A stretch of DNA of 64,000 nucleotides from Burkholderiales bacterium. Its GTDB lineage: Bacteria; Pseudomonadota; Gammaproteobacteria; Burkholderiales; Burkholderiaceae_C. The translations under genes and the position numbers were made by a program. Where the stretch lies: the NCBI GenBank assembly GCA_017307855.1, contig JAFKGD010000010.1, positions 62,001-126,000 of the forward strand, written 5' to 3'. The notes under the pieces were generated by a model that was not told the DNA's origin, ran no database searches, and saw only the letters and a program-made list of their open reading frames with translations. This document shows positions 7,814 through 17,569 of this stretch, one piece after another (within the stretch, counting starts at the first letter, position 1; the number at the start of each line of letters is the position of its first letter).

Positions 7814-8797
7814 ATGCAACGACGTCACTTCCTGGCGGGCGCCGCCATCGCCGGCGGCACGGGCTGGACCCTGCCCGGCCTGGTGCGGGCCCAGGCCGCC
7901 GACTATCCCTCGCGGCCCATCCGCATGCTGGTGGGCTTCGCGGCCGGCGGCACGCCAGACACCATCGCGCGCACCGTCGCCGAGGCCATGTCCCGCGCGC
8001 TGGGCCAGCCGATCACGGTCGACAACCGTGCCGGCGCCAACGGCATCATCGCCGCCGAGGCGCTGGCCAAGGCGGCCCCGGACGGCTACACGGTGCTGGT
8101 CACCACGGCCTCGCTGGTGGTCAACCCCAGCGTCTACCGCAAGCTGCCCTACGACCTGGACCGCGATCTCGCGCCGGTGACCAACATCGCGCTGGGCGAT
8201 GGCTACCTGCTGATCTGCAACCCCAGGCTCGGCGTCTCCAGCGTGCGTGAGCTGGTCGACTACGGCAAGAAGAACAAGGGCCTGACCTTCTCCTCGCCGG
8301 GCGTCGGCAACACCTTGCACCTGGCGGCGCAGACTTTCGCCGACAGCACTGGCTTCGAGCTCACGCACGTGCCCTACAAGGGCGCGGCGCAGGCGCTCAA
8401 CGCGGTCATGAGCGGCGAGGTGCAGGCCATGGTGATACCGCCCACGGTGGCGCTGCCGCAGATCAAGGCCGGCAAGGTCACCGTGCTGGGCTTCACCGGC
8501 ACACGCCGCTGGCCTTTTCTGCCGGACGTGCCGACGATCGCCGAATCGGTGCGGGGCTTCGAGTTCGACAGCGGCTGGCACGGCCTGTTCGCGCCGGCCG
8601 GCACGCCCGCGCCCATCATCGAGCGGCTCAACGCCGCCGCGCGGCGCGCGCTGGCCGAGCCCAAGGTGCGCGACTTCCTGGTACAGGGCGGCTACGAGCC
8701 CGATCCGCAGAGCCCCGCCGACTACGCGCGCTACCTGCAGGGCGAGCGCCAGCGCTACGCCGCCATCGTCAAGTCGGCGCGCATCGAACCCGAATGA
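7814..8797 (+). CDS. Bug-family (TctC-like) periplasmic solute receptor
   Basis: A 327-residue tripartite tricarboxylate receptor. It starts MQRRHFLAGAAIAGGTGWTL, a twin-arginine (RRHFLAG) export signal ending at about the AQA cleavage site. The mature part shows the Bug hallmarks YPSRPIRMLVGFAAGGTPD, NRAGANGIIAAEALAKAAPDGYT and LTHVPYKGAAQALN. Bug receptors bind small carboxylates or related metabolites for TctAB permeases or signalling. No TctA or TctB gene is nearby, so it is an orphan receptor. Its place between the deacetylase and the SDR suggests it delivers the substrate of this cluster. Confidence 0.93.
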   Translation: MQRRHFLAGAAIAGGTGWTLPGLVRAQAADYPSRPIRMLVGFAAGGTPDTIARTVAEAMSRALGQPITVDNRAGANGIIAAEALAKAAPDGYTVLVTTASLVVNPSVYRKLPYDLDRDLAPVTNIALGDGYLLICNPRLGVSSVRELVDYGKKNKGLTFSSPGVGNTLHLAAQTFADSTGFELTHVPYKGAAQALNAVMSGEVQAMVIPPTVALPQIKAGKVTVLGFTGTRRWPFLPDVPTIAESVRGFEFDSGWHGLFAPAGTPAPIIERLNAAARRALAEPKVRDFLVQGGYEPDPQSPADYARYLQGERQRYAAIVKSARIEPE

Positions 8798-8821
8798 GCC
8801 CCGCGGGGCAGGAGATACAAC

Positions 8822-9601
8822 TTGGATCTGGGCATCAACGGGCGGCGCGCCATCGTCTGCGCCTCGTCGCAGGGGCTGGGCCTGGCCTGCGCCACGTCGC
8901 TCGCGCGCGAGGGCGTGGAAGTCTTCATCAACGGGCGTGACGCCGGCCGGCTCGCGGCCGCGGCGGCCACCATCCGTGAGGCCACCGGGCGGCCGGTGCA
9001 GACGGTGGTCGCCGACATCAACACCGACGCCGGGCGCGCCGCCCTGGTGGCCGCCTGCCCACAGGCCGACATCCTGGTCAACAACAATGCCGGACCTCCG
9101 CCCGGGAAGCTGGCGGACTGGGACCGCGCCGCCTGGACGGCGGCGATCGAGGCCAACATGCTGGCGCCGATCTTCCTCATCCAGGCACTGCTGCCGGGTA
9201 TGCGCGAGCGGCGCTTCGGCCGCATCGTCAACATCACGTCGGCGATGGTGAAGTCGCCCAGCCCGGCCATGGGCCTGTCGACCGCCTGCCGCGCAGCGCT
9301 CACCGCGCTGTCGAAGTCGGTGCAGCGCGAAGCCGTGGCCGACAACGTCACGCTCAACAACCTGCTGCCCGAGCGCATCGACACGGATCGCCAGCGCTTC
9401 ATGGCCGAACGCATCATGAAGCAGCGCGGTGTCACGCGCGAGCAGGCCATCGCGGAGATCGTGCAGACGGTGGCCGCAGGCCGCATGGGCCGGCCCGGCG
9501 AGTTCGGCGACGCCTGCGCCTTCCTGTGCAGCGCACAGGCCTCGTTCATCTCGGGGCAGAACCTGCAGCTCGACGGCGGCTCGTACAAGGGCCTGATCTG
9601 A
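8822..9601 (+). CDS. Short-chain dehydrogenase/reductase lacking the canonical YxxxK
   Basis: A 259-residue Rossmann-fold protein with CASSQGLGLA (dinucleotide loop, residues about 13-22) and NNAG (residues about 90). The catalytic region reads ITSAMVKSPSPAMGLSTACR, so where classical SDRs carry Tyr-x-x-x-Lys this one has Leu-Ser and Arg. A subgroup of Burkholderiales SDRs shares the pattern, and its chemistry is not well defined. Translation most likely starts at TTG (8822-8824), seven bases after a GGAGAT ribosome site. The stop shares one base with the next ATG (TGATG), so the two enzymes are translated together. Confidence 0.88.
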   Translation: MDLGINGRRAIVCASSQGLGLACATSLAREGVEVFINGRDAGRLAAAAATIREATGRPVQTVVADINTDAGRAALVAACPQADILVNNNAGPPPGKLADWDRAAWTAAIEANMLAPIFLIQALLPGMRERRFGRIVNITSAMVKSPSPAMGLSTACRAALTALSKSVQREAVADNVTLNNLLPERIDTDRQRFMAERIMKQRGVTREQAIAEIVQTVAAGRMGRPGEFGDACAFLCSAQASFISGQNLQLDGGSYKGLI

Positions 9602-10590
9602 TGCGCGTCGTCTGGCTCGAACGCCCCGGCGGCCCACAGGCGCTGGCCGTGGTCGAGCGGCCCCGGCCCGAGCCGGGCAGGGGCGAAGTGCGCGTGAGGG
9701 CGCAGGCACTGGGCGTGGGCAAGCCCGACATGCTGATGCGCCGCGGCATCTACAAGTGGATGCCGCCATTGCCCACCGTGGTGGGCAACGAGCTGGCAGG
9801 CGTGATCGACGCCGTAGGCGAGGGCGTGCGCGGCGTGCGCGAGGGCGACCGCGTGTTGGTCAGCTCACGCGAACTGGCACAGCGCGGCGGCTGTCACGCC
9901 GAGGCCGTGTGCGTGCCGGCCGCGGCCGTGTTCGCGCTGCCGGGCGGTGTCTCGGCCGAAGACGCAGTTTCGGCGCCCAACTACCAGATGGCGGCGGCCA
10001 TGCTGTTCGATGCGGGCGGCGCCAGGCCGCGTTCGGTGCTGGTGCACGGCGCCGCGGGCGGCGTGGCCACGGCCGTTCTGCAACTGGCGCAGGCCCACGA
10101 TGTGCTGGCGATCGGCACGGCGAGCACGGCCGCCAAGGCAGCGCACGCGCGCGGGGCCGGCGCGCTGCATGTGATCGACCGTTCGTGCACCGACGTGCAC
10201 GCCGCCGTGATGGAACAGACAGCCGGGCGCGGCGTCGACCTCGTGCTCGACCACGTGGGCGGCCCCGGCTTCGTGGCCAACCTCGACCTGTTGGCGCCGC
10301 GCGGCACGCTGCTGTCGTTCAACGTGCTGGCGGGTGTGCCGCAGGACAACCTGGTGGAGGCGCTGCGCGCGCGGCTGGACCGCAGCCTGGCGGTGCGCTG
10401 TTATTCCATCCACACGCTGGACGACGATGCGCCGCGGCGGCGCGAACTGATGCAGGACGTGCTGCGGCTGATGGGCGAAGGGCGGTTGCGGCCGCCGCCC
10501 GCCGTGCGCTTCGCGCTGGACGACGTGCGCGCGGCCCATGAGTTGCTCGACGCCGGCAGCAGCCCGGGCAAGATCGTGCTCGTGCCCTGA
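9601..10590 (+). CDS. Zinc-independent medium-chain NADPH:quinone-type oxidoreductase
   Basis: A 329-residue member of the quinone oxidoreductase branch of the medium-chain dehydrogenase superfamily. It shows the N-terminal GroES-like domain (MRVVWLERPGGPQALAVVE, then VGNELAGVIDAVGEGV) and the Rossmann half with VHGAAGGVATAVLQLAQ and GVDLVLDHVGG. Catalytic zinc cysteines of alcohol dehydrogenases are absent. It probably reduces an activated double bond or quinone in the pathway of the preceding genes. It ends the cluster and converges with the hydrolase gene across 20 bp. Confidence 0.88.
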   Translation: MRVVWLERPGGPQALAVVERPRPEPGRGEVRVRAQALGVGKPDMLMRRGIYKWMPPLPTVVGNELAGVIDAVGEGVRGVREGDRVLVSSRELAQRGGCHAEAVCVPAAAVFALPGGVSAEDAVSAPNYQMAAAMLFDAGGARPRSVLVHGAAGGVATAVLQLAQAHDVLAIGTASTAAKAAHARGAGALHVIDRSCTDVHAAVMEQTAGRGVDLVLDHVGGPGFVANLDLLAPRGTLLSFNVLAGVPQDNLVEALRARLDRSLAVRCYSIHTLDDDAPRRRELMQDVLRLMGEGRLRPPPAVRFALDDVRAAHELLDAGSSPGKIVLVP

Positions 10591-10610
10591 GCCTCCTGTA
10601 CCGGCAGCGC

Positions 10611-11414
10611 TCAGGCGCCCAGGTTGCGCAGCGACGCCTCGATGGCCGCGGCCGTGGCTTGCGGTTTTTCCATCGGGAACAGGTGGCTGCCGTCCAGCAT
10701 GGCGATGCGGCCCTGCGTGATGCGCTGCGTGAGCGCGAGGCCGACCTGGCGGTTTTCCACCGACGACAAACCGCCGATGAAGGAAGCCGGGCACTTCAGT
10801 GCATGCCGCGTCAGCAAGGCCGGCAGATGATGGGGAATCGTGTTGTAGATCGCGGTCTCGATGTCGCGGTCGAACGAGAGCACGCGCAGGCCGTCCTCGT
10901 CGTGCGTGCAGTGCTCGACGTAGTCCATCAGCACCTGCTCGTCCCAGGCGGCGAACGCTTTCTTGCCGCGCAGGTGTTCGAGCGCGCTCATCATGTCGGG
11001 CCAGCTGTTGCGACGCCGCGCGCTGATCGCACCGGGCGAGAACGAGCCCACCAGTTGCGTGCGCTTGGCCACGCCCACGGCGGTGGCCTTCCAGCCGCCG
11101 AGCAGGGGCGAGTCGATCATCACCACGCCGCGCGCCAGATGCGGGTGGCGCGCCGCGCACATCACCGACAGGAAGCCGCCCAGCGAGTGCCCGACGAAGA
11201 ACGCCTTCTGGCCTGCCTTCGCCACCTCGTCGGCGGCGAAGTCGGCCAGCTGGCGCACCAGGTAAGGCCAGTTGCTGGTGACCGGGTAGGCTGCGTCGTG
11301 GCCGAACTTCTCTATCGCGCGGACGGTGAAGCCGCGCCGGCGCAGGCTGTCGAACAGCACGCGGTAGGTGCTGGCCGGAAAGCTGTTGGCGTGGGAGAAG
11401 ACGATCAGTGCCAT
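10611..11414 (-). CDS. Alpha/beta-hydrolase
   Basis: A 267-residue cytosolic hydrolase. The nucleophile elbow is FFVGHSLGGFLS (Ser about residue 96), the oxyanion region is FSHANSFPASTYRVLFDSL near the N-terminus, and the catalytic His lies in LDGSHLFPMEKP near the C-terminus. Substrate specificity cannot be read; the cap region PDMMSALEHLRGKKAFAAW is typical of general esterase/lactonase-like members. It lies 34 bp downstream of the Anbu gene on the same strand and may be the last gene of the mutS transcript. Confidence 0.88.
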   Translation of the reverse strand: MALIVFSHANSFPASTYRVLFDSLRRRGFTVRAIEKFGHDAAYPVTSNWPYLVRQLADFAADEVAKAGQKAFFVGHSLGGFLSVMCAARHPHLARGVVMIDSPLLGGWKATAVGVAKRTQLVGSFSPGAISARRRNSWPDMMSALEHLRGKKAFAAWDEQVLMDYVEHCTHDEDGLRVLSFDRDIETAIYNTIPHHLPALLTRHALKCPASFIGGLSSVENRQVGLALTQRITQGRIAMLDGSHLFPMEKPQATAAAIEASLRNLGA

Positions 11415-11448
11415 TGAAGCCGACGCGGCCGCCGGCCGCGTTCACGCG

Positions 11449-12282
11449 TCAGATGAGTTTCTCGTCGGGCGTGGCGATCTTGCCCAGCGGCTTGTGGCGC
11501 TGCGAATCCACCATCAGCGGCACCTCGGTGGTGGCGGTGCCACCGGTCCACAGCGGATCCTCGATGCTGTCGAACACCTGGCGCAGCTTCTGGCCCCAGC
11601 TGCTGTGCAGCATGCGGAAGTAGGGGTTCTCGTGATCGATGCAGATGACCTTGTCGGTCTGGAACGCATCGGCGTCATACACCACCAGATCCAGCGGAAG
11701 GCCCACCGACAGGTTGGACTTGAGCGTCGAATCCATCGACACCAGCGCGCATTTGGCGGCTTCGTCCAGCGGCGTGTCGGGCTGGATGACGCGGTCGAGC
11801 ACGGGCTTGCCGTACTTGGATTCGCCGATCTGGAAGTAGGGCGTCTCGGGCGTGGCCTCGATGAAGTTTCCGGCCGAATAGACCTGGAACAGGCGCATGC
11901 CCTCACCCTGGATCTGGCCGCCGAAGATCAGCGAGACGTTGAACTCCACGCCCGCGTGGCGCAGCGCCTCGGCATCGCGCTCGTACACATGGCGCACGGC
12001 AGATCCCAGCACACGGGCGGCGTCGAACATGCTCCTGGCGTTCCAGATGGTGATCGGCTCGCCAGTCTCGACGTCCTTGATCTGCTCGGTCTGCAGGATC
12101 TCGCGCACCGATTGCGAGATGGACAGGTTGCCCGCCGACAGCAGCGTCATGAAGCGGTCGCCGGGGCGCTCGTACACGATCATCTTGCGGAAGGTGCTGA
12201 AATGATCGAGCCCGGCGTTGGTGCGCGAATCCGAGAGGAAGACCAGCCCGGCCTTGAGCTTGATGGCGACGCAATAGGTCAT
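11449..12282 (-). CDS. Anbu (BPH-like) proteasome-type peptidase
   Basis: A 277-residue protein starting [20 protein letters not shown], then [14 protein letters not shown], the signature of Anbu, the bacterial ancestral beta-subunit related to HslV and 20S proteasome. After Met removal, Thr2 would be the N-terminal nucleophile, as in all Ntn hydrolases. It continues with GNLSISQSV and a C-terminal region extending beyond HslV length. The usual Anbu neighbours (ATP-grasp, alpha-E, transglutaminase-like) are absent; instead the ATG overlaps the mutS stop as ATGA (12279-12282). Substrates are unknown. Confidence 0.9.
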   Translation of the reverse strand: MTYCVAIKLKAGLVFLSDSRTNAGLDHFSTFRKMIVYERPGDRFMTLLSAGNLSISQSVREILQTEQIKDVETGEPITIWNARSMFDAARVLGSAVRHVYERDAEALRHAGVEFNVSLIFGGQIQGEGMRLFQVYSAGNFIEATPETPYFQIGESKYGKPVLDRVIQPDTPLDEAAKCALVSMDSTLKSNLSVGLPLDLVVYDADAFQTDKVICIDHENPYFRMLHSSWGQKLRQVFDSIEDPLWTGGTATTEVPLMVDSQRHKPLGKIATPDEKLI

Positions 12283-14933
12283 GGATTGTTCTGGTTCTGC
12301 TGCTGGAGTTTCTTGAGGGCGTAGAGGGCGTCGAGCGCCTCGCGCGGGCTCATGGCATCGGGATCGAGCGCGCCCACGGCCGATTCTACGGCGCTGGGCA
12401 CGGCCGCCTGGACCTCGGGCGGCGGCGCGAACAGGTCCACCTGTACGCGGCTTTCGCTGGCGCCAGTCTCCAGCTGGGCGAGGGCGTGGCGCGCGTGCTG
12501 CACCACGGCCGCCGGCATGCCTGCCAGGCGCGCCACCTGGATGCCGTAGCTGCGGCTGGCCGGGCCGCTCTGGATCTCGTGCAGGAACACGATGTCGGGG
12601 CCGCCGCGTCCGCTGGTTTCGGTGGCGCTCACGTGCACATTGACGGCCGCATGGTGGCTGGCGGGGAACTCGGTCAACTCGAAGTAGTGCGTGGCGAACA
12701 GCGTGAACGCGCGCGCCTTGTCGTGCAGGTGCGCAGCGATGCCCGAAGCCAGCGCCAGGCCGTCGAAGGTGGAGGTGCCGCGGCCGATCTCGTCCATCAG
12801 CACCAGCGATTGGGCGGTCGCGGCGTGCAGGATCTGCGCGCCCTCGGTCATCTCCAGCATGAAGGTGGACTGCGCGTTGGCCAGGTCGTCGGCCGCGCCG
12901 ATGCGCGTGTGGATGGCGTCGATCGGGCCCAGGCGGCATTCGGCCGCCGGCACGTGCGAGCCGATGGAGGCCAGCAGCACGATCAGCGCCACCTGCCGCA
13001 TGTAGGTGGATTTACCGCCCATGTTGGGGCCGGTGATCACCTGCATGCGCGCCCTGGGGCCCAGCACGGTGTCGTTGGGAATGAAGCTGCCGCCCGTGGT
13101 TTCGGCCAGGCGCGCCTCCACCACCGGATGGCGGCCGGCGCGGATCTCGATGCAGGGCTCCTTGACGAACTGCGGGGCGCACCAGTTCAACGTGAGCGCG
13201 CGCTCGGTGAGCGCGGCCAGCGCGTCGAGCGTGGCCAGCGCGCGCGCCAGGCGCCCGAGCGCCGGCACGTGGGGTGCGAGCTGGTCGAGGATCTGCTCGT
13301 ACAGCCACTTCTCGCGCGAGAGGGCGCGCTCCTGCGCCGACAGCGCCTTGTCCTCGAAGCTCTTGAGCTCGGGGGTGATGAAGCGCTCGGCGTTCTTGAG
13401 CGTCTGCCGGCGCCGGTAGTCGTCGGGCACCTTGGCGGCCTGGCCCTGCGTGACCTCGATGTAGAAGCCATGCACCTTGTTGAACTGCACCCGCAGGTTG
13501 GCGATGCCGGTGCGCGCGCGCTCGCGTGTTTCAAGGTCGAGCAGGAAAGCGTCGCAGTTGTCGCGGATGCCGCGCAACTCGTCGAGCTCGGCGTCGAAGC
13601 CGGGCGCGATCACACCGCCTTCGCGCACCAGCGCGGCGGGCTCCTCATGGATGGCGCTGGCCAGCAGCGCGCCGCAGTCGACAGGCGGCACCAGGTCGGC
13701 CGCCGCCGCATCCAGCAGCGGGCTGCCCGTGGGCAGCAACGGCACCAGCGCCTGGGCCCGACCCAGCGACTGGCACAGCGCGACCAGCTCGCGCGGGCGC
13801 ACCTGGCGCAGCGCGATGCGCGCGGTGATGCGTTCGACATCGGCCGTGCCCTTGAGCTCGCGGCGCAGCGCGCTCCAGGGCGCGGCGCCCCCCGCAGGCG
13901 CCTCGCGCAGCCGCGCGATGGCATCGAGCCGCTGCTGCGGCACGGCGCGCTCGCGCGGCGGCTCCAGCAGCCAGCGGCGCAGCAGGCGGCTGCCCATGCC
14001 GGTGGTGCAGGTGTCCAGCAGTGAGAACAGCGTGGGCGAATCTTCGCCGCGCAGCGTCTGCACCAGTTCCAGATTGCGGCGCGTGGTAGCGGGCAATTCG
14101 AGCAGCTCGCCGCTGCGCTGCACGGCGATGCTGCGCACGTGCGTGAGCGCCCGGCCCTGCGTGTGCTCGGCAAACGTCAGCAGGGCGGCGGCTGCGGCAT
14201 GCGCGTCGTGCAGCGCGTCGGCGCTCCAGGCGGCCAGGCTGGCGGCCTGCAGCTGCTCCAGCAGCTTGCGCTGGCCGAGCGCCGCGTCGAACTGGAAGGC
14301 TGGCCGCACGGTGACGGCGCACTGCGCGCCCGCTGCCTTCAGGCGTTGCTCGAACGCAGGCGTGACCTCGCCGCCGTACAGCAGCTCGCGCGGGCCGATG
14401 CGGCCAATCCAGGCGGCCACCTCGTCGGCATCGCACTCGGCCAGTTGCAGCTCGCCCTGCGTCACGGCCATCCAGGCCAGGCCCGCGCGGTTGCGCGCGC
14501 CCTGGTGCACGGCCAGCAGCACGGCTTCGGACTTGTCGGACAGCAGTTCGGTATCGGTGAGCGTGCCGGGGGTGACGACGCGCACCACCTTGCGCTCCAC
14601 CGGCCCCTTGGCGGTGGCGACGTCGCCCACCTGCTCGCAGATGGCCACCGATTCGCCGAGCTTGATGAGCCGCGCCAGATACGTCTCGACCGAGTGGAAG
14701 GGCACGCCCGCCATGACCACCGGCTGCCCGGCCGACTGGCCGCGCTTGGTGAGCGTGATGTCGAGCAGACGCGCGGCCTTTTCGGCATCGTCCCAGAACA
14801 GCTCGTAGAAATCGCCCATGCGATAGAAGAGGAGCGTGTCGGGGAAGTCGGCTTTCAGGCCGAGGTACTGCGCCATCATCGGCGTGTGGCCGGCCTGCGC
14901 TGCATCGGGGCGTGTCACGCCGTCGTTGTGCAT
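12279..14933 (-). CDS. mutS: DNA mismatch repair protein MutS
   Basis: The 884-residue mismatch sensor. The mismatch-reading motif [15 protein letters not shown] (Phe and Glu of FYE) is at about residues 35-50. The connector, lever and clamp domains follow, then the ABC-type ATPase with Walker [14 protein letters not shown], Walker [17 protein letters not shown] and the switch [13 protein letters not shown] dimerisation helix-turn-helix closes the protein ([17 protein letters not shown]). The ATG at 14933 is taken; [13 protein letters not shown] further in is the usual family core. It is followed without gap by the Anbu peptidase. Confidence 0.97.
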   Translation of the reverse strand: MHNDGVTRPDAAQAGHTPMMAQYLGLKADFPDTLLFYRMGDFYELFWDDAEKAARLLDITLTKRGQSAGQPVVMAGVPFHSVETYLARLIKLGESVAICEQVGDVATAKGPVERKVVRVVTPGTLTDTELLSDKSEAVLLAVHQGARNRAGLAWMAVTQGELQLAECDADEVAAWIGRIGPRELLYGGEVTPAFEQRLKAAGAQCAVTVRPAFQFDAALGQRKLLEQLQAASLAAWSADALHDAHAAAAALLTFAEHTQGRALTHVRSIAVQRSGELLELPATTRRNLELVQTLRGEDSPTLFSLLDTCTTGMGSRLLRRWLLEPPRERAVPQQRLDAIARLREAPAGGAAPWSALRRELKGTADVERITARIALRQVRPRELVALCQSLGRAQALVPLLPTGSPLLDAAAADLVPPVDCGALLASAIHEEPAALVREGGVIAPGFDAELDELRGIRDNCDAFLLDLETRERARTGIANLRVQFNKVHGFYIEVTQGQAAKVPDDYRRRQTLKNAERFITPELKSFEDKALSAQERALSREKWLYEQILDQLAPHVPALGRLARALATLDALAALTERALTLNWCAPQFVKEPCIEIRAGRHPVVEARLAETTGGSFIPNDTVLGPRARMQVITGPNMGGKSTYMRQVALIVLLASIGSHVPAAECRLGPIDAIHTRIGAADDLANAQSTFMLEMTEGAQILHAATAQSLVLMDEIGRGTSTFDGLALASGIAAHLHDKARAFTLFATHYFELTEFPASHHAAVNVHVSATETSGRGGPDIVFLHEIQSGPASRSYGIQVARLAGMPAAVVQHARHALAQLETGASESRVQVDLFAPPPEVQAAVPSAVESAVGALDPDAMSPREALDALYALKKLQQQNQNNP

Positions 14934-15057
14934 GGGAATCGAGTGGATGAGGGTTCTGCGCCGCCGCAGGACAGCCTGCGCGCGCGTTCGGTAGTGGAGG
15001 ACAGGCCACCGATTATCGTTGACCCCCCCCGGTGCCCCCGGCGATGGCTGGGCTGCG

Positions 15058-15966
15058 CTAGCGACGCAGTGTCGTCGCCACCTCGAGCACCGCCTCGCGC
15101 AGCCAGCGATGGCCGCTGTGACCCTGGGTGCGTTCGTGCCACAACATGCTCACCGCGAAACCGGGCACAGGGAAGGGTGGGTCCATGACCTTGAGCGTGT
15201 CGCGGCGATGCCGCACCAGCCGATGCGGCACCAGCGCCACGAAGTCAGACTGCGCCACGATCTCGGGCACGAACAGGAACGACGCCGCCGACAGGGCCAC
15301 GTGGCGCTGGTGGCCCAAGGCAGCCAGCCCGTCGTCCACGGGCGTGGTGAAGCCGCCGCCGCGCAGCGAGACCACCACCTGGTCGAGCGCGGCGAATCCG
15401 GCCACCGACAGTCCGCGCTTGAGGCGCGGATGGCCGCGTCGGCCGATCAGCACGTAGCGCTCGTCGAAAAGGTGCCGGCTGCGCAGGCCGGGTGGCCCGT
15501 CGTCGGGCGTCATCAGGGCCAGGTCGATCTCGCCGGCCGCCATCTGTGCTTCCAGTTGCGAGGGGTCGAGATGGCGCGCGGCGATCCTGATGCCGGGCGC
15601 GCGCTGGCGCAGCGCCACCGCCAGGGGCTGCACCACCGTGGACTGCAGGTAGTCGGTGCCGGCAATGCTGACGCTCAGGCGCGCCGTGAGGGGATCGAAA
15701 TGCCGGTGGCCGGACAAGGTCGCCCGGACGTGGTCCAGCGATTCGCGCAGCGGCTCCAGCAGCTCCAGCGCCTTCGCGGTGGGCGTCATGCCCCGCTGGG
15801 CCGGCAACAGCAGCGGATCGTCGAACAGCTCGCGCAGACGCGCGAGCTGCGCGCTGACGGCCGGCTGGCTCAGGTGCAGCCGTTCGGCAGCACGCGTGAC
15901 GTTGCGTTCCACCAGCAGGGTTTCGAGCGTGACCAGCAGGTTGAGGTCGAGTCGTTTGCCATCCAT
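15058..15966 (-). CDS. LysR-family transcriptional regulator
   Basis: A 302-residue regulator. It starts [20 protein letters not shown], and the helix-turn-helix is [25 protein letters not shown] with its recognition helix SQPAVSAQ. The effector-binding domain follows ([20 protein letters not shown]). NodD/LinR-like members share the [15 protein letters not shown] start. It diverges from the NAD(P)H oxidoreductase gene over 96 bp, the usual arrangement for a regulator of the 16-21.7 kb cluster. Longer upstream starts reach into the oxidoreductase coding region and are unlikely. Confidence 0.92.
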   Translation of the reverse strand: MDGKRLDLNLLVTLETLLVERNVTRAAERLHLSQPAVSAQLARLRELFDDPLLLPAQRGMTPTAKALELLEPLRESLDHVRATLSGHRHFDPLTARLSVSIAGTDYLQSTVVQPLAVALRQRAPGIRIAARHLDPSQLEAQMAAGEIDLALMTPDDGPPGLRSRHLFDERYVLIGRRGHPRLKRGLSVAGFAALDQVVVSLRGGGFTTPVDDGLAALGHQRHVALSAASFLFVPEIVAQSDFVALVPHRLVRHRRDTLKVMDPPFPVPGFAVSMLWHERTQGHSGHRWLREAVLEVATTLRR

Positions 15967-16062
15967 ATGGTGGATGGTAGAAGAAAAATCTTTCGATTTC
16001 ACGGATAGCTGGCTGTGGTCGAGACTGCGGGCCATCGCCAACAGCTTTCGTGAAAGACCTCC

Positions 16063-16899
16063 ATGCAGTCCCCACACGGCAAGACCGTCCTCATCGTCCA
16101 TGCCCAACCCGAGCCCACCTCAGTGACGCGCCAACTGGTGCACGCCTCCGTCGCCGCGCTTCGGGCGCAAGGCCACGCGGTGCTGCAATCCGACCTCTAC
16201 GCCATGGGGTGGAAGGCGGTGTTCGACGCCGACGATTTCCCCGATCGCGCCCGTGACGCACGCCTGTCCTTCGTCGACGAGTCGGCGCACGCGTACGCCC
16301 ATGGCAAGCAGACGGCCGACGTCGAGGAAGAGCAGCGCAAGATCCTGGCCGCCGATGCGGTGATCCTGCAGTTTCCGCTGTGGTGGTTCGGCATGCCGGC
16401 CATCATGAAGGGCTGGATCGACCGCGTCTGGGCGTACGGGCTGGCGTACGGTTTCCGCGGCGAGGGCAACGCGCTGCGCTACGGCGAGGGTGGCTTCGCG
16501 GGCAAGCGCGCCCTGCTGTCGGTGGCCGTGGGCGGGCCGGCCATCGACTACTCGCCGCGCGGCATCAACGGCCCGCTGGAGCAACTGCTGTTTCCCATCA
16601 CGCACGGCGCGCTGTTCTTTCCGGGCATGCAGGTGTTGCCCACCTTCGCCGTCTATGGCGCGGGCCGCATGGATGCGGCCAGCATGGCGCAGGCATGCGG
16701 CGATTGGCGTGCGCGCGTGGAGCGTCTGTTCGACGACGAGCCGATCGCGTTCCGTCCGCAGAACGGCGGCGACTATCCCGACCGTCACGTGCTGGCCGAC
16801 CACGTCGCGCCGGGGCAGACCGGCCTTCTCGCCCACATCGGCAATGCGCGCGACACGGCTGCATCGCCGGTCCCGGCCGCCGCCCTGCAGGAGGCGTGA
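16063..16899 (+). CDS. NAD(P)H-dependent flavodoxin-fold oxidoreductase (NQO1/MdaB-like)
   Basis: A 278-residue FMN or FAD reductase of the Flavodoxin_2 family. Visible motifs are VLIVHAQPEPTSVTRQLVHA (phosphate loop), DAVILQFPLWWFGMPAIMKG with WIDRV, and ALLSVAVGGP. This family performs two-electron reduction of quinones and related electrophiles, or regulates potassium efflux as KefF/KefG; no kef gene is nearby, so a catabolic quinone reductase is favoured. It opens a cluster of small enzymes and an ABC importer, probably under the divergent LysR protein. Confidence 0.88.
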   Translation: MQSPHGKTVLIVHAQPEPTSVTRQLVHASVAALRAQGHAVLQSDLYAMGWKAVFDADDFPDRARDARLSFVDESAHAYAHGKQTADVEEEQRKILAADAVILQFPLWWFGMPAIMKGWIDRVWAYGLAYGFRGEGNALRYGEGGFAGKRALLSVAVGGPAIDYSPRGINGPLEQLLFPITHGALFFPGMQVLPTFAVYGAGRMDAASMAQACGDWRARVERLFDDEPIAFRPQNGGDYPDRHVLADHVAPGQTGLLAHIGNARDTAASPVPAAALQEA

Positions 16900-16900
16900 C

Positions 16901-17188
16901 GTGAAGACGATCGTCATCCTCACGCGCCGCGAGGGCGCCGCAGCCGAGGCCCTGGCCCGGCTGGCCGCGCCCGAGGCCCGCGCCGTCTGGCAGGGATTCG
17001 CAGACGGTCGCGTGAGCGCCGTGCATGGACTGCAGCACGGCGCCGGTGCCGTGCTGGAACTCGAGACCCCCACGCATCCGGATGCCGTGCGTTTCGTCGA
17101 GGCCCTGCCCTATGTGGAAGAGCACCTGCTGGACGTGCAGTACGTCGCGCTCAAGCCATTTCCCGGTTTCGCCACGCTGGCGTCCTGA
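16901..17188 (+). CDS. Small YCII/muconolactone-isomerase-like protein
   Basis: A 95-residue protein from a GTG start one base after the preceding stop (TGACGTGAAG), with GGAGG just upstream overlapping the previous gene. The sequence VKTIVILTRREGAAAEALAR and the C-terminal PYVEEHLLDVQYVALKPFPG suggest a single dimeric alpha/beta barrel like YciI or muconolactone isomerase, but no catalytic residues can be pinned down. Tight packing with the reductase upstream and a monooxygenase-like gene downstream suggests a shared pathway. Family assignment is tentative. Confidence 0.7.
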   Translation: MKTIVILTRREGAAAEALARLAAPEARAVWQGFADGRVSAVHGLQHGAGAVLELETPTHPDAVRFVEALPYVEEHLLDVQYVALKPFPGFATLAS

Positions 17189-17259
17189 ATGAACCGCGCG
17201 GACGCGAGTCCGCCACCGATACATCTGTTCCGCGAAAACTCCAAGGAGACCTGTTCCGT

Positions 17260-17556
17260 ATGACCACCCTCGTCGTGATCGGCAGTGCCAAGGCCAAGCC
17301 TGGCCGGGCCGACGAATTCCGCACTGTCCTCAAATCCCTGTTGTTGCCGACCCTGGCGGAGGAGGGCTGCCTGCGCTATGAGATGAACGAATCCGAAGAC
17401 GGCGAGAGCTGGATCTTCACCGAGCTGTGGGAGAGCCGCGAGTTGTGGGACCGGCACATGGCTTCGCCCCAGCTCGACAGCTACCGCGCCGTGGTGCACG
17501 ACATGGCGGAGTACTGGACACTGTTCCTGGGCCGCATGATCCGGCCCGGAGCCTGA
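17260..17556 (+). CDS. Antibiotic biosynthesis monooxygenase (ABM) domain protein
   Basis: A 98-residue ferredoxin-like protein, MTTLVVIGSAKAKPGRADEF, with the ABM landmarks EEGCLRYEMNESEDG, WIFTELWESRELWDRHMASP and a Tyr-rich end. Members are cofactor-free oxygenases acting on polyaromatic or quinol substrates, or quinol-sensing partners such as YgiN beside MdaB. The presence of an MdaB-like reductase four genes upstream mirrors the E. coli mdaB-ygiN pairing, so quinone cycling is a reasonable inference. An AAGGAG ribosome site lies 10 bases upstream. Confidence 0.88.
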   Translation: MTTLVVIGSAKAKPGRADEFRTVLKSLLLPTLAEEGCLRYEMNESEDGESWIFTELWESRELWDRHMASPQLDSYRAVVHDMAEYWTLFLGRMIRPGA

Positions 17557-17569
17557 GGCGCGCCGCACG

